Notes under the pieces: generated by a model | Database searches by the model: none | The model's input: the letters and a program-made list of their open reading frames with translations, nothing else | What the model was told of the DNA's origin: nothing | Position numbers and translations under genes: made by a program | Shown: positions 51,186 through 59,119 of the stretch, piece after piece | Numbering within the stretch: the first letter of the stretch is position 1 | Layout: every line of letters starts with the position of its first letter | Assembly: GCF_003544895.1 (NCBI RefSeq) | Contig: NZ_CP032125.1 | Location: forward strand, 2,990,001-3,054,000 | Source: Profundibacter amoris | GTDB taxonomy: Bacteria > Pseudomonadota > Alphaproteobacteria > Rhodobacterales > Rhodobacteraceae | Length of the DNA stretch: 64,000 bases | Reading direction: 5' to 3'

Positions 51186-51243
51186 TTGCATAACCCCCGA
51201 AAACGCCCTACTGCGGAAAACAAGATTACTGATCGGAACGGAA

Positions 51244-51948
51244 ATGACCACCACAAAACGCGCCTTTCTGCAAGGTATCCGCGACAGCCTGCCCTTTATC
51301 GTGGTGGTGGCCCCTTTCGCGATGCTGTTCGGCGTGGTCGCAACCGAAGCGGGCCTTTCGCCTTTGCAAACCTTCGGCTTTAGCGTGGCGGTGATTGCCG
51401 GCGCGGCCCAGTTCGCCGCCGTGCAACTGATGGCCGACAACGCGCCGGTGCTGATCATCGTTGCCACGGCACTGGCGGTGAACCTGCGGATGGCAATGTA
51501 TTCGGCCTCGATCGCGCCTTATCTGCGTGGCGTGCCGTTCTGGCAGCGGGCGTTCATGTCCTATATGCTGGTCGATCAAAGCTATGCGCAGGGGTTGCTG
51601 AAATACGAAACGGAACCCGATCTGACGCCTTCCGCCCGTGTGGCCTATTTCTTTGGCACCATGATGCTGAACATGCCGCTGTGGTATGGCGGCACATTGG
51701 TGGGGGCCTTGCTGGGCAACCGCATCCCGCAGGACTATGCACTGGATTTCGCGGTGCCGATCACCTTTCTGGCGCTGGTCGGGCCGATGCTGAAAACCGC
51801 GGCACATGTGGCGGCGGCGTTCACCTCGGTTCTGCTGACGCTGGTGCTGGCGTTTCTGCCCTATAATCTGGGGCTGATGGTGGCGGCGCTGGTGGCGATG
51901 ATGGTCGGCGCGCAGGTGGAACTGATGGTGGAAAGGCGGCGGGCATGA
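51244..51948 (+). CDS. azlC: AzlC family branched-chain amino-acid exporter, large subunit
   Basis: This 234-residue inner-membrane protein has six to seven hydrophobic spans. The family start RAFLQGIRDSLPFIVVVAPFAMLFGVVA is clear, with AVIAGAAQFAAVQLMADNAP and LAVNLRMAMYSASIAPYLR following. With AzlD it forms a two-component exporter of branched-chain amino acids or analogues. ATG 51244 was chosen; the longer frame upstream overlaps the divergent fdhD start region. Its stop overlaps azlD by 4 bp. Confidence 0.92.
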   Translation: MTTTKRAFLQGIRDSLPFIVVVAPFAMLFGVVATEAGLSPLQTFGFSVAVIAGAAQFAAVQLMADNAPVLIIVATALAVNLRMAMYSASIAPYLRGVPFWQRAFMSYMLVDQSYAQGLLKYETEPDLTPSARVAYFFGTMMLNMPLWYGGTLVGALLGNRIPQDYALDFAVPITFLALVGPMLKTAAHVAAAFTSVLLTLVLAFLPYNLGLMVAALVAMMVGAQVELMVERRRA

Positions 51949-52277
51949 GTATGAGCGATGTGCAAATCTGGACCGTGATCGTATTGGTGGCGATTGGCAC
52001 CTTTCTGATCCGGTTTTCGTTTATCGGGCTGATCGGGGATCGCGACCTGCCCCCTTGGGTGCTGCGCCACCTGCGCTATACACCGGTTGCCGTGCTGCCC
52101 GGTCTGGTCGCCCCGCTGGTGCTGTGGCCCGAGGCCACAGGCGGCAACCCCGATCTGCCGCGCCTGATGGCGGCGGCAGTTACCGTGCTGTTGGGGGTGA
52201 TGTTCAAAAACCTGTTGCTGGCAATCTTCGGCGGCGGCGCAACGCTGTTCGTAATGTTGCAGGTGATGGCGGGGTAA
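51945..52277 (+). CDS. azlD: AzlD domain-containing small exporter subunit
   Basis: This 110-residue membrane protein has about four hydrophobic segments: IWTVIVLVAIGTFLIRFSFI, then LPPWVLRHLRYTPVAVLPGLVAPLVL and two short C-terminal spans, as in AzlD. It partners with AzlC in amino-acid export. The ATG overlaps the azlC stop (ATGA); further in-frame ATGs follow within 15 bp, so the exact start is uncertain by a few codons. Confidence 0.9.
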   Translation: MSMSDVQIWTVIVLVAIGTFLIRFSFIGLIGDRDLPPWVLRHLRYTPVAVLPGLVAPLVLWPEATGGNPDLPRLMAAAVTVLLGVMFKNLLLAIFGGGATLFVMLQVMAG

Positions 52278-52285
52278 CCCCCGCT

Positions 52286-52894
52286 CTAATACCGGTTCTT
52301 CTGCTGTTCCTTCAACAGCCCCGAATTATCATCCTCGTCATCATCATAGACCGTATGTTCGACAACGCCGGGAATCTGACTGAATTCCCGCATGGCTTTC
52401 TTCGGATAGAACGTCTCTTTGATGCTTTCAAACCCCGGCAAGGTGCGCAATACCTGCGTGATGCTTTTGGTGCAATAGGCCTTGGGCGCAGCACCATGTG
52501 CTTCGACCGCGCGGATCGCCATTTCCGCCACCTCGGGCGACACTTCAACCGTTTGCATCACCGTGTGATAGGTTTCGCGGGTGTGGTAATCAATGTAATA
52601 GCTTAGAACCCGTGGCGTGATACCATAATGCACATCGTTGCGCTCGGGGATGCTGGGGCTCCACCATGTGCCGGCCGGATCAAACAGCACCCTTTGCGAA
52701 CCATTGATCATCAGACCCGCATGCGCACCACTTCCGGTGCGGTTGGAAATCACTGTGAACAGGGTGATCGAAGGCGGGCCGTTGTGATGGTAGCGCACCC
52801 GCGCCACATCCGCGTCAGGCGCCCATTTCGGCTCGGCCGCGCCACAAGCGGCCAGAAGCAGGGGCAGCAAAAGGCCCAGCAATAATCTACGCAT
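52286..52894 (-). CDS. Lipoprotein with probable permuted NlpC/P60 or DUF4105-like hydrolase fold
   Basis: This 202-residue lipoprotein has lipobox LLAAC (Cys at about residue 17). The mature part has RTGSGAHAGLMINGSQRVLFDPAGTWW followed, about 75 residues later, by KAYCTKSITQVLRTLPGF. A conserved-looking His before a Cys, in this order, is the arrangement of circularly permuted papain-like enzymes (LRAT/YiiX type). The Cys-His assignment is inferred by eye. The C-terminus is acidic, then basic. It is convergent with azlD, 8 bp apart, and probably anchored facing the periplasm. Confidence 0.6.
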   Translation of the reverse strand: MRRLLLGLLLPLLLAACGAAEPKWAPDADVARVRYHHNGPPSITLFTVISNRTGSGAHAGLMINGSQRVLFDPAGTWWSPSIPERNDVHYGITPRVLSYYIDYHTRETYHTVMQTVEVSPEVAEMAIRAVEAHGAAPKAYCTKSITQVLRTLPGFESIKETFYPKKAMREFSQIPGVVEHTVYDDDEDDNSGLLKEQQKNRY

Positions 52895-52921
52895 TCGTCA
52901 CCCCGTCACCCTGAAAATAGG

Positions 52922-53056
52922 TTAGCCCCGTAGCAATCCCAGAAAAAACAAAAACACCAACGCGCCCAGCAACCCGTAACCGGCAAATTTCAAAAACCCG
53001 TGAAAGGTTTTTTCCTGCTCGGTTGTATCCATTGTTCCACGTTTAAATTCAGACAT
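52922..53056 (-). CDS. aa3-type cytochrome c oxidase subunit IV
   Basis: This 44-residue miniprotein has a short polar N-terminus (MSEFKRGTMDTTEQEKTFHGF) and a single membrane helix (GYGLLGALVFLFFLGLLRG). The pattern fits the small subunit IV of alphaproteobacterial aa3 oxidases, a one-helix subunit of the complex. ATG 53054-53056 follows an AAGGAAA ribosome site at good spacing; a longer reading to 53110 lacks support. No other oxidase genes lie nearby. Confidence 0.82.
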   Translation of the reverse strand: MSEFKRGTMDTTEQEKTFHGFLKFAGYGLLGALVFLFFLGLLRG

Positions 53057-53133
53057 ATTCCGTTTCCTTTTCTCCAGTTCGCCCAACCGGAATAAACGAT
53101 TTTTTTGCATCTGTCACGCGGTGAAAATCGGGA

Positions 53134-53580
53134 CTATTCCGCCTTCAGATCCGCCACCAGCCGGAAGCCGATCCTGTTGGGTTCCGCCGCATCCGCCACT
53201 TTGGGGACCGCGCGCAACATCACGCTTAGCTGCGTGACATGCTGGATCAACTGGGTTTTCGTGCCGGCGCTGTCCTGTCCGTAAAACGTCACGATATCGG
53301 GGTCGAAAAATCCCAAGCCTTCAATCCGCAACACTCCGGCATCGCCGCCGACAAACCCCACCGCGACTTCGTGTTCATTGTCCAGTTGTTCCTCGAAATT
53401 CTGGATATAAATCACCAGCCGTTCATAGGCCCATTCGGCGGGGCTTTTGTCCTCGATTGATTTGCCCGAAATGCCATCAGGCAGCGGTTTGTTTTCTGCC
53501 GTTTCGGGCGCGTCAGGGTCCAGATGCACCACATGGGCGCGCGGCTCGGAACAGGATTTATCCCAAGGTTTCTTTGCCAT
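53134..53580 (-). CDS. DUF6173-like soluble protein of unknown function
   Basis: The 148-residue protein has no signal peptide or membrane segment. Its conserved-looking core is SPAEWAYERLVIYIQNFEEQLDNEHEVAVGFVGGDAGVLRIEGLGFFDPDIVTFYG followed by GTKTQLIQHVTQLSVMLRAVPK. I associate this with DUF6173 proteins of Rhodobacteraceae from memory. No catalytic motif is visible. It starts 3 bp after the MBL-hydrolase stop, so it belongs to the same transcript as the acyl-CoA dehydrogenase and MBL genes. Confidence 0.65.
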   Translation of the reverse strand: MAKKPWDKSCSEPRAHVVHLDPDAPETAENKPLPDGISGKSIEDKSPAEWAYERLVIYIQNFEEQLDNEHEVAVGFVGGDAGVLRIEGLGFFDPDIVTFYGQDSAGTKTQLIQHVTQLSVMLRAVPKVADAAEPNRIGFRLVADLKAE

Positions 53581-53583
53581 TCC

Positions 53584-54627
53584 CTACCCTTTCAATGACC
53601 ACAACCACGCGCCATCCTCGCGCATTTCCCGCTGTGCCTGCCCGATGGCAAGCATATGGTTAAGGTGGGCCATCGCCTCGACCAAGGCAAGGCCATAGAC
53701 ATCTTCGCCGATTTTTCGCTTGAACAGCGGCGTAAAACAGTCCGAGGCCACGCGCGGGGTTTGCAGGTGTTCCGCCAGCCGTTTCAAACATCCGTGGTGG
53801 TTTTCAATCAACTGGCGCAGGCGGGTGGGCAGACCGATGAACGGCAGCTTGTGACCGCCCAGAACCAGTTGATCCTCGCGCGCCAGTGGGGTCAGCCGTT
53901 CGCAGCTTTCCAGCCAGTCGGCCACGGGGTCGGCATCGGGTTCGGTGGCGTAAACGCCGATATTGGGGGAAATCGAGGGCAGCAGTTGATCGCCCCCCAG
54001 CACAAGGTTGTCGTCCCGACTCCAGAACGTCGCGTGTTCGGGCGCATGGCCGTTGCCGATATGCACGTCCCAGTCCCGACCGCCAATGCAGATCACATCA
54101 TCCTGTTTGATCCGCTTGAATCCCAGCGGCATCGGCGCGACCACATCGGCGAAATTGAAGGGGCGCTCACTGGCGCGTTTGTCATAGATCGCCGCGTCCA
54201 TTCCGCCCGAGCGCCAAAACGCCAGCGTTTCCGGCGTGGGCCGGTCCTGCACGTCCAGCGTCAGCATCCGCGAAAACAGCCACGCGGTGCGGGTTGTCCA
54301 CAGTTCCGCGCCATGTTCGGCCTGAAACCAGCCCGCCAGCCCGACATGATCGGGGTGGTGGTGGGTGGCAATCACACGGGTGACGGGTTTGCCCGCCAGC
54401 GGCCCGTCCAGCAGCTTTTGCCAGATCGCGCGGCTACGACCAGTGTCAAAGCCGGTGTCGATGATGGTCCAACCATCGCCGTCATCCAGCGCATAGATGT
54501 TCACATGGTCCAGCGCCATCGGCAGCGGCAGGCGCATCCACAGCACACCTTGGGCAACGGTGATCGCTTCGCCCTCGGCGGGCGGGGTTTCATACGGGTA
54601 GCGAATGCTGGCTATCGGGTGATCCAT
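53584..54627 (-). CDS. MBL-fold metallo-hydrolase
   Basis: This 347-residue metallo-beta-lactamase-fold enzyme has the metal-binding HHHPDHVG in RVIATHHHPDHVGLAGW, preceded by YALDDGDGWTIIDTGFDTGRS, and later ligands in GNGHAPEHATFW and LVLGGHKLPFIGLP. The C-terminal extension (LRQLIENHHGCLKRLAEHLQ onward) resembles the BLACT helical domain of LACTB2-like proteins, which act on thioesters or RNA. It overlaps the acyl-CoA dehydrogenase stop (ATGA), suggesting a role in acyl metabolism; substrate unknown. Confidence 0.88.
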   Translation of the reverse strand: MDHPIASIRYPYETPPAEGEAITVAQGVLWMRLPLPMALDHVNIYALDDGDGWTIIDTGFDTGRSRAIWQKLLDGPLAGKPVTRVIATHHHPDHVGLAGWFQAEHGAELWTTRTAWLFSRMLTLDVQDRPTPETLAFWRSGGMDAAIYDKRASERPFNFADVVAPMPLGFKRIKQDDVICIGGRDWDVHIGNGHAPEHATFWSRDDNLVLGGDQLLPSISPNIGVYATEPDADPVADWLESCERLTPLAREDQLVLGGHKLPFIGLPTRLRQLIENHHGCLKRLAEHLQTPRVASDCFTPLFKRKIGEDVYGLALVEAMAHLNHMLAIGQAQREMREDGAWLWSLKG

Positions 54628-56339
54628 CAGGCCGATAGATCATCAACCGAAATGCTATACAAGCCCTTGGCGCCGGCTTTGGCATGGATCAACATGGCCG
54701 CGTGTTCAGGCAGCAAACGGGAGATATAAAACCGCGCCAATTCGCTGCGTGGGCCTGCGCCACCTTCGGCCACTGCCGATTTCAGGTGGAAATGCGCCCC
54801 CAGCACGCGGGCAAAGGCCTTTTGATAGGGCACGGCACCGGCAAAGCGTTCATTCATATCGTCCTGCGACACCAGCCATTCGGTGGCCTCGCGCAGGGTT
54901 TCGGCGGCATCCCAGACCGCACCGGCCATATCGGGAAAATCCCCGCGCACGGCTTCGGCGGCGCCTTCGATCTCGTCGATCAGGCGAAAGGCCATCTCGC
55001 CGCCATCCACCATCTTACGCGCCACCAGATCCATCGACTGGATGCCGTTTGTGCCCTCGTAAATCTCGGTCACCCGCACGTCGCGGACATATTGGGCCGC
55101 GCCGGTTTCCTCGATATAGCCCATGCCGCCATGTACCTGCAGGCCCAGATTGGCCACCTTCGTGCCGGTGTCGGTGCCATAGGCCTTGGCGATTGGCGTC
55201 AGGAACGCCGCGCGGGTTTTCCAGTCGGCCTGAGCGGTTGCATTGGCCATATCGATCGCCACCCCGCAGGCCAGTGTGATCGCACGGGCCGCATGGATTT
55301 CCGACTTCATCGTCAGCAACATCCGGCGCACATCGGCGTGATCCGCAATCGTGCCATCGCCCAACGGCGTGCGCCCCTGCTTGCGCTCCAGCGCATAGGC
55401 CAGCGCGTGCTGATACGCCCCTTCGGCCGCACCCAGCCCCTGAACCCCAACCCCCAGACGGGCGTTGTTCATCATGGTGAACATCGCCTTCATACCCTGA
55501 TGCGGTTCACCCACCAGCCAGCCGGTCGCGCCCTCGTATTCCATCACGGCGGTGGGGCTGGCATGCAGGCCCATCTTGTGCTCCAGCGAGACCACCTTCA
55601 GGTTGTTGGCCTGACCGGGGTTTCCGTTTTCATCGGGGATCAGTTTAGGCACCATGAACAGGCTGATGCCCTTGGTCCCGCGCACGCCATCGGGCAAACG
55701 CGCCAGCACAAGATGACAGGTGTTGGCGATGAAATCCGTATCGGCCCAGCTGATGAATATCTTGGTGCCGGTGATTGCATAGGTGCCATCGCCGTTCGGC
55801 ACTGCCTTGCTGCGCAATGCACCCACGTCCGAGCCGGCCTGCGGTTCGGTCAGGTTCATCGTGCCGTGCCATTCGCCGCTGATCAGTTTGGGCAAATACA
55901 GCGCCTTGATTTCGTCACTGGCGTGATGCTCCAGCGCCTCGATCTGGCCCTGCGACATCAGCGGGTTCAACTGCATTGCCAGACAGGCCCCCGCCATCAT
56001 CTCATTCACCGCTGTGGTGACAGCCATCGGCAGGCCCATGCCACCGCTTTCGGGTCGCGCGGAAATGCCGATCCAGCCACCTTCGGCAATCGCGCGGTAC
56101 CCTTCGGCAAAACCGGGGCTGCACCGCACCTTGCCATTTTCCAAAACGGCGGGATTCAGATCACCGGCGCGCTGCAACGGGTCCAACACCTCGCTGCTCA
56201 GTCTGCCGGCCTCGTTCAGGATGGCCTCGACCATATCCGGTGTTGCCTCGGCAAACAGATCGGTCGCGGCCACCTGGTCCAGACCGACCACATGGTCAAA
56301 CAGAAACCGGAAATCCGAAACGGGGGCGCGGTAGGGCAT
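54627..56339 (-). CDS. Acyl-CoA dehydrogenase (DmdC-like family)
   Basis: This FAD-dependent enzyme of 570 residues is longer than the usual 380-400. It has LTEPQAGSDVGALRSKA (FAD/substrate binding), KIFISWADTDF, LGVGVQGLGAAEGAYQHALAYALERKQ and the catalytic-Glu segment VTEIYEGTNGIQSMDL, followed by a C-terminal extension of about 130 residues. This pattern belongs to the group containing 3-(methylthio)propanoyl-CoA dehydrogenase (DmdC) and other medium-length acyl-CoA dehydrogenases. The real substrate is uncertain. It leads an operon with the MBL and DUF6173-like genes. Confidence 0.88.
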   Translation of the reverse strand: MPYRAPVSDFRFLFDHVVGLDQVAATDLFAEATPDMVEAILNEAGRLSSEVLDPLQRAGDLNPAVLENGKVRCSPGFAEGYRAIAEGGWIGISARPESGGMGLPMAVTTAVNEMMAGACLAMQLNPLMSQGQIEALEHHASDEIKALYLPKLISGEWHGTMNLTEPQAGSDVGALRSKAVPNGDGTYAITGTKIFISWADTDFIANTCHLVLARLPDGVRGTKGISLFMVPKLIPDENGNPGQANNLKVVSLEHKMGLHASPTAVMEYEGATGWLVGEPHQGMKAMFTMMNNARLGVGVQGLGAAEGAYQHALAYALERKQGRTPLGDGTIADHADVRRMLLTMKSEIHAARAITLACGVAIDMANATAQADWKTRAAFLTPIAKAYGTDTGTKVANLGLQVHGGMGYIEETGAAQYVRDVRVTEIYEGTNGIQSMDLVARKMVDGGEMAFRLIDEIEGAAEAVRGDFPDMAGAVWDAAETLREATEWLVSQDDMNERFAGAVPYQKAFARVLGAHFHLKSAVAEGGAGPRSELARFYISRLLPEHAAMLIHAKAGAKGLYSISVDDLSA

Positions 56340-56435
56340 GGGCTTTCCTTTTAGAAACGGCTTGGATATGTCAGCAGTAATGCAGGCAACCTAACCAAAG
56401 TTGCCCACCTATCAACCGGAACGCAGCGTCAGACC

Positions 56436-57386
56436 GTGGAACAGACCGAAACCCAAATGCTTACGACCGATGAAACCGGTCTGAAACGCGCCGCTGATAT
56501 ACTGCGTGACGGCGGGCTTGTCGCCTTTCCGACGGAAACGGTTTACGGGCTGGGTGCGGATGCGCGTAACGGGCAGGCGGTGGCGCGGATTTTTCAGGCC
56601 AAGGGGCGGCCCTCGTTCAACCCGCTGATTGTGCATGTGGCCACGCTGGAAATGGCGCAGGGGATTGCGATGTTCGATGACGCCGCCCTGCGCCTTGCCA
56701 GCGCTTTTTGGCCCGGCCCGCTTACCTTGGTTCTGCCCCTGCGCCCCAAGGCGGGCCTGTCCCCGCTGGTCACCGCCGGCCTGCCCACCATCGGCCTGCG
56801 CCTGCCCGACAGCAAAACCGCACAGCGGTTGCTGGCCGCATTCGGCGGCCCCGTCGCGGCACCCTCGGCCAATCCGTCGGGCAAAATCAGCCCGACCACA
56901 GCCCGACATGTGGCCGATGGCCTGTCGGGCAAAATCGATGCCATTCTTGATGCCGGACCCTGCGCGGTCGGCCTTGAAAGCACGATTATCGGTTTTGACC
57001 CCGCCCCCGTCCTGTTGCGCCCCGGCGGCTTGCCGGTCGAGGCAATCGAGGCCTGCCTTGGTGCCCCTCTGTTAACACATCAACCGAACGAAACCCCCAA
57101 CGCCCCCGGCCAACTCTCCTCGCATTACGCCCCGACTGCGCCTTTGCGGCTGAATGCGGAATCCAAAAAAGCGGGGGAATTGAAGCTGGGCTTCGGACCG
57201 GATGATCAGGCCGACCTGAACCTCTCGCCCACAGGCGATCTGGTCGAGGCCGCCGCCAACCTGTTCACCCACCTACATGCGCTTGACGCAAAAGGCGCAC
57301 CTATCGCGGTGGCTCCGATCCCGGACAAGGGCCTTGGCATCGCTATCAACGACCGCCTGAAACGCGCCGCAGCACCGCGACCCTGA
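56436..57386 (+). CDS. tsaC: L-threonylcarbamoyladenylate synthase (Sua5/YwlC/TsaC)
   Basis: This enzyme makes threonylcarbamoyl-AMP from threonine, bicarbonate and ATP for t6A37 in tRNA. The 316-residue protein has the YrdC domain (GLVAFPTETVYGLGADARN, KGRPSFNPLIVHV, GPVAAPSANPSGKISPTTARHV, GLESTIIGFD) and a C-terminal Sua5 domain that begins with LSSHYAPTAPLRL. The longer Sua5 form is therefore present. The start is GTG 56436; ATG 56457 is possible but lacks a ribosome site. Partner tsaB is at 22169. Confidence 0.93.
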   Translation: MEQTETQMLTTDETGLKRAADILRDGGLVAFPTETVYGLGADARNGQAVARIFQAKGRPSFNPLIVHVATLEMAQGIAMFDDAALRLASAFWPGPLTLVLPLRPKAGLSPLVTAGLPTIGLRLPDSKTAQRLLAAFGGPVAAPSANPSGKISPTTARHVADGLSGKIDAILDAGPCAVGLESTIIGFDPAPVLLRPGGLPVEAIEACLGAPLLTHQPNETPNAPGQLSSHYAPTAPLRLNAESKKAGELKLGFGPDDQADLNLSPTGDLVEAAANLFTHLHALDAKGAPIAVAPIPDKGLGIAINDRLKRAAAPRP

Positions 57387-57425
57387 CTTCTTCTTGCCGG
57401 AAATACCTCCGCCGGAGGCATCCGC
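57385..57425 (-). repeat. Short intergenic repeat, family C, copy 3 (diverged)
   Basis: On the minus strand this reads GGATGCCTCCGGCGGAGGTATTTCC, with the palindrome CCTCCGGCGGAGG. It shares the ATGC, GC-palindrome, GAGGTATTT layout of the copies at 3596 and 18590 but is less similar. It follows the tsaC stop directly. Confidence 0.5.
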
Positions 57426-57467
57426 CCTCGACAGCCATACCGGTCTTGCAATCCACACACCACGCCC

Positions 57468-57513
57468 CGTTTTCTTTCAAAGAAAACGTCCTGAAATCTT
57501 TGCAGGATTTCAG
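57468..57513. repeat. Double-hairpin repeat, family A, copy 2
   Basis: A palindrome of 21 bp (57468-57488, arms CGTTTTCTTT and AAAGAAAACG) is followed by CTGAAATC (57491-57498), a short loop and GATTTCAG. The second hairpin differs from copy 1 (29792-29838) at positions that keep the pairing. It lies between convergent tsaC and algH. Confidence 0.75.
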
Positions 57514-57516
57514 CTA

Positions 57517-57628
57517 GGGCGCATCCAGTCTATTCAGATTCGTGTATTTACCGCGCAACCCGAGGCAGCGTTTGCACCTGCAAATGTGTTCGGGTTGTGT
57601 GGTGAATTCAATTGGATTGGGTTTGCTC
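57517..57628. repeat. Palindromic MITE-like element, family B, copy 2 (TA-flanked)
   Basis: This 112-bp diverged relative of the 44320-44430 element is flanked by TA at 57515-57516 and 57629-57630. The shared core includes CGAGGCAGCG and GTGAATTCAATT. The stem CAACCCGA/TCGGGTTG differs in sequence from copy 1 but keeps the same pairing. The right TA plus the terminal base forms the stop TAG of algH. Confidence 0.7.
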
Positions 57629-58203
57629 TACGCCCGCCCCGCTGTTGCCGACAGCATGAACGGATCAATCCCCAGCAACTTCAACGCTGCCACCCATTTG
57701 TCCCCGTCCGGCACATCGAACACCACCTCGGGCGTCGCATCACAGGTCAGCCAGCCGTTTTGCTGCAATTCATCCTCAAGCTGCCCGGCGCCCCAACCGG
57801 AATAGCCCAGCGCCAGAAGCGCCTTGTCAGGCCCCTTGCCCGCCACCATATCCATCAGCACATCGCGCGTGGCGGTCATGCCGAACCGGTCGTCCACCGT
57901 CAGGGTCAGATCATCCAGATGGTATTTACCGGAATGCAGCACAAACCCGCGCCCCAATTCGACCGGCCCGCCAAAATATATCCGCGTGTCCGGCGCATCC
58001 TTTGCCCCGTCAATCGACAATTGTTCCAGCAATTTCGGGAATGTCACCTCGGGCGTCGGTTTGTTGATGATCAGCCCCATCGCGCCATCATCCGAATGGG
58101 CGCACATATAGATCACGCTTTTTTCAAAACGCGGATCGCCCATTCCGGGCATGGCAATCAACAGCTTGCCGCACAGGTTCACGGTATTTTCAGGCATATC
58201 CAT
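57628..58203 (-). CDS. YqgE/AlgH family protein
   Basis: This 191-residue cytosolic protein has the family features in order: CGKLLIAMPGMGDPRFEKSVIYMCAHSDDGAMGLIINKP, IYFGGPVELGRGFVLHS and ALGYSGWGAGQLEDELQQNGWL. The family was named for a proposed role in alginate regulation in Pseudomonas; its molecular function is unknown. Start ATG 58201-58203 has a GAGAG site upstream; ATG 58197 is an alternative. Its stop codon is provided by the family-B palindrome. It is divergent from the DsbD-N-like gene. Confidence 0.92.
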   Translation of the reverse strand: MDMPENTVNLCGKLLIAMPGMGDPRFEKSVIYMCAHSDDGAMGLIINKPTPEVTFPKLLEQLSIDGAKDAPDTRIYFGGPVELGRGFVLHSGKYHLDDLTLTVDDRFGMTATRDVLMDMVAGKGPDKALLALGYSGWGAGQLEDELQQNGWLTCDATPEVVFDVPDGDKWVAALKLLGIDPFMLSATAGRA

Positions 58204-58306
58204 ACTCTCAAAATGGGGCAGCGCAGACACATGTGCAAGGGGCGATAACAATACCCCTCGCCCGATTGTGACTTCCCTTGGCGAAAATCATACCTATGTT
58301 CGCCAT

Positions 58307-59119
58307 ATGATAAAACGAATCCTTATGCTGTGCGCCCTTTTGCTGGCCATCCCCGTCCTTGCCACCGCCCAATCCGGCGGTGTGCCCAAAGACGTGCTGA
58401 AACTGACGGTTCTGCCCGGCTGGCGCACCGCGTCGGGCACCCATATGGCCGCCCTGAAAATCCGGCTGAAACCGGGCTGGAAAACCTATTGGCGTGCGCC
58501 CGGCGATGGCGGTATTCCGCCGCAATTCGACTGGTCGGGGTCCAGCAACATCCGCAGCGTGCAATTCCACTGGCCTCGCCCCGAGGTTACAACCACAAAC
58601 GGCATGCGCACCATTGTTTATCATAACGAAGTGATCGTTCCGGTCGAATTCACCCCCGGCAAAGCGGGCCAGACGCTGACCCTGAAAGGTCGTGTCGATC
58701 TGGGGGTCTGTAATGACATCTGCGTGCCCTTCAGCACAAATTTCAGCGCCGCCTTGCCCGCGACTGTAACCAAAGCCGATCCGGTCATACGCGCCGCCTT
58801 GGCCAAACAACCCATGCCCGCCAGCAAAGCCGGCGTGCGCAAGGTGGTCTGTTTGATTGAACCCATTTCAGACGGGCTGCGCGTGACCGCCACCATCACC
58901 ATGCCCTCAACGGGTGCTGACGAGGTAACAGTGATCGAAGCACCGGATCAAAACATCTGGGTGGCCGAGGCCAGCAGCAAACGCAATGGCAACACCCTGA
59001 CCGCGATTACCGAAATGGTGCCGCCCTCCAACGCGCCTTTCATGCTGGACCGCTCGAAAATCAGGATCACCGTGATGGGTTCAAAACGCGCTGTAGATAT
59101 TCAGGGCTGCACGGGTTAG
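58307..59119 (+). CDS. Periplasmic DsbD N-terminal-domain-like protein
   Basis: This 270-residue exported protein has a signal peptide (MIKRILMLCALLLAIPVLATAQ) and an immunoglobulin-like DsbD-N fold: ALKIRLKPGWKTYWRAPGDGGIPPQFDW, GMRTIVYHNEVIVPVEF and the redox-type LGVCNDICVPF, whose CxxxxC resembles the catalytic pair of DsbD-alpha. No transmembrane or thioredoxin domain is attached, so it would need separate partners for thiol delivery. The C-terminus ends with a lone Cys (IQGCTG). It overlaps the convergent RND permease gene by 4 bp. Confidence 0.83.
   Translation: MIKRILMLCALLLAIPVLATAQSGGVPKDVLKLTVLPGWRTASGTHMAALKIRLKPGWKTYWRAPGDGGIPPQFDWSGSSNIRSVQFHWPRPEVTTTNGMRTIVYHNEVIVPVEFTPGKAGQTLTLKGRVDLGVCNDICVPFSTNFSAALPATVTKADPVIRAALAKQPMPASKAGVRKVVCLIEPISDGLRVTATITMPSTGADEVTVIEAPDQNIWVAEASSKRNGNTLTAITEMVPPSNAPFMLDRSKIRITVMGSKRAVDIQGCTG

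Noticed and set aside
54684-56354. A 556-codon plus-strand open frame antisense to the acyl-CoA dehydrogenase.
   Set aside because: Its composition is typical of an antisense shadow, and the minus-strand protein carries all family motifs.
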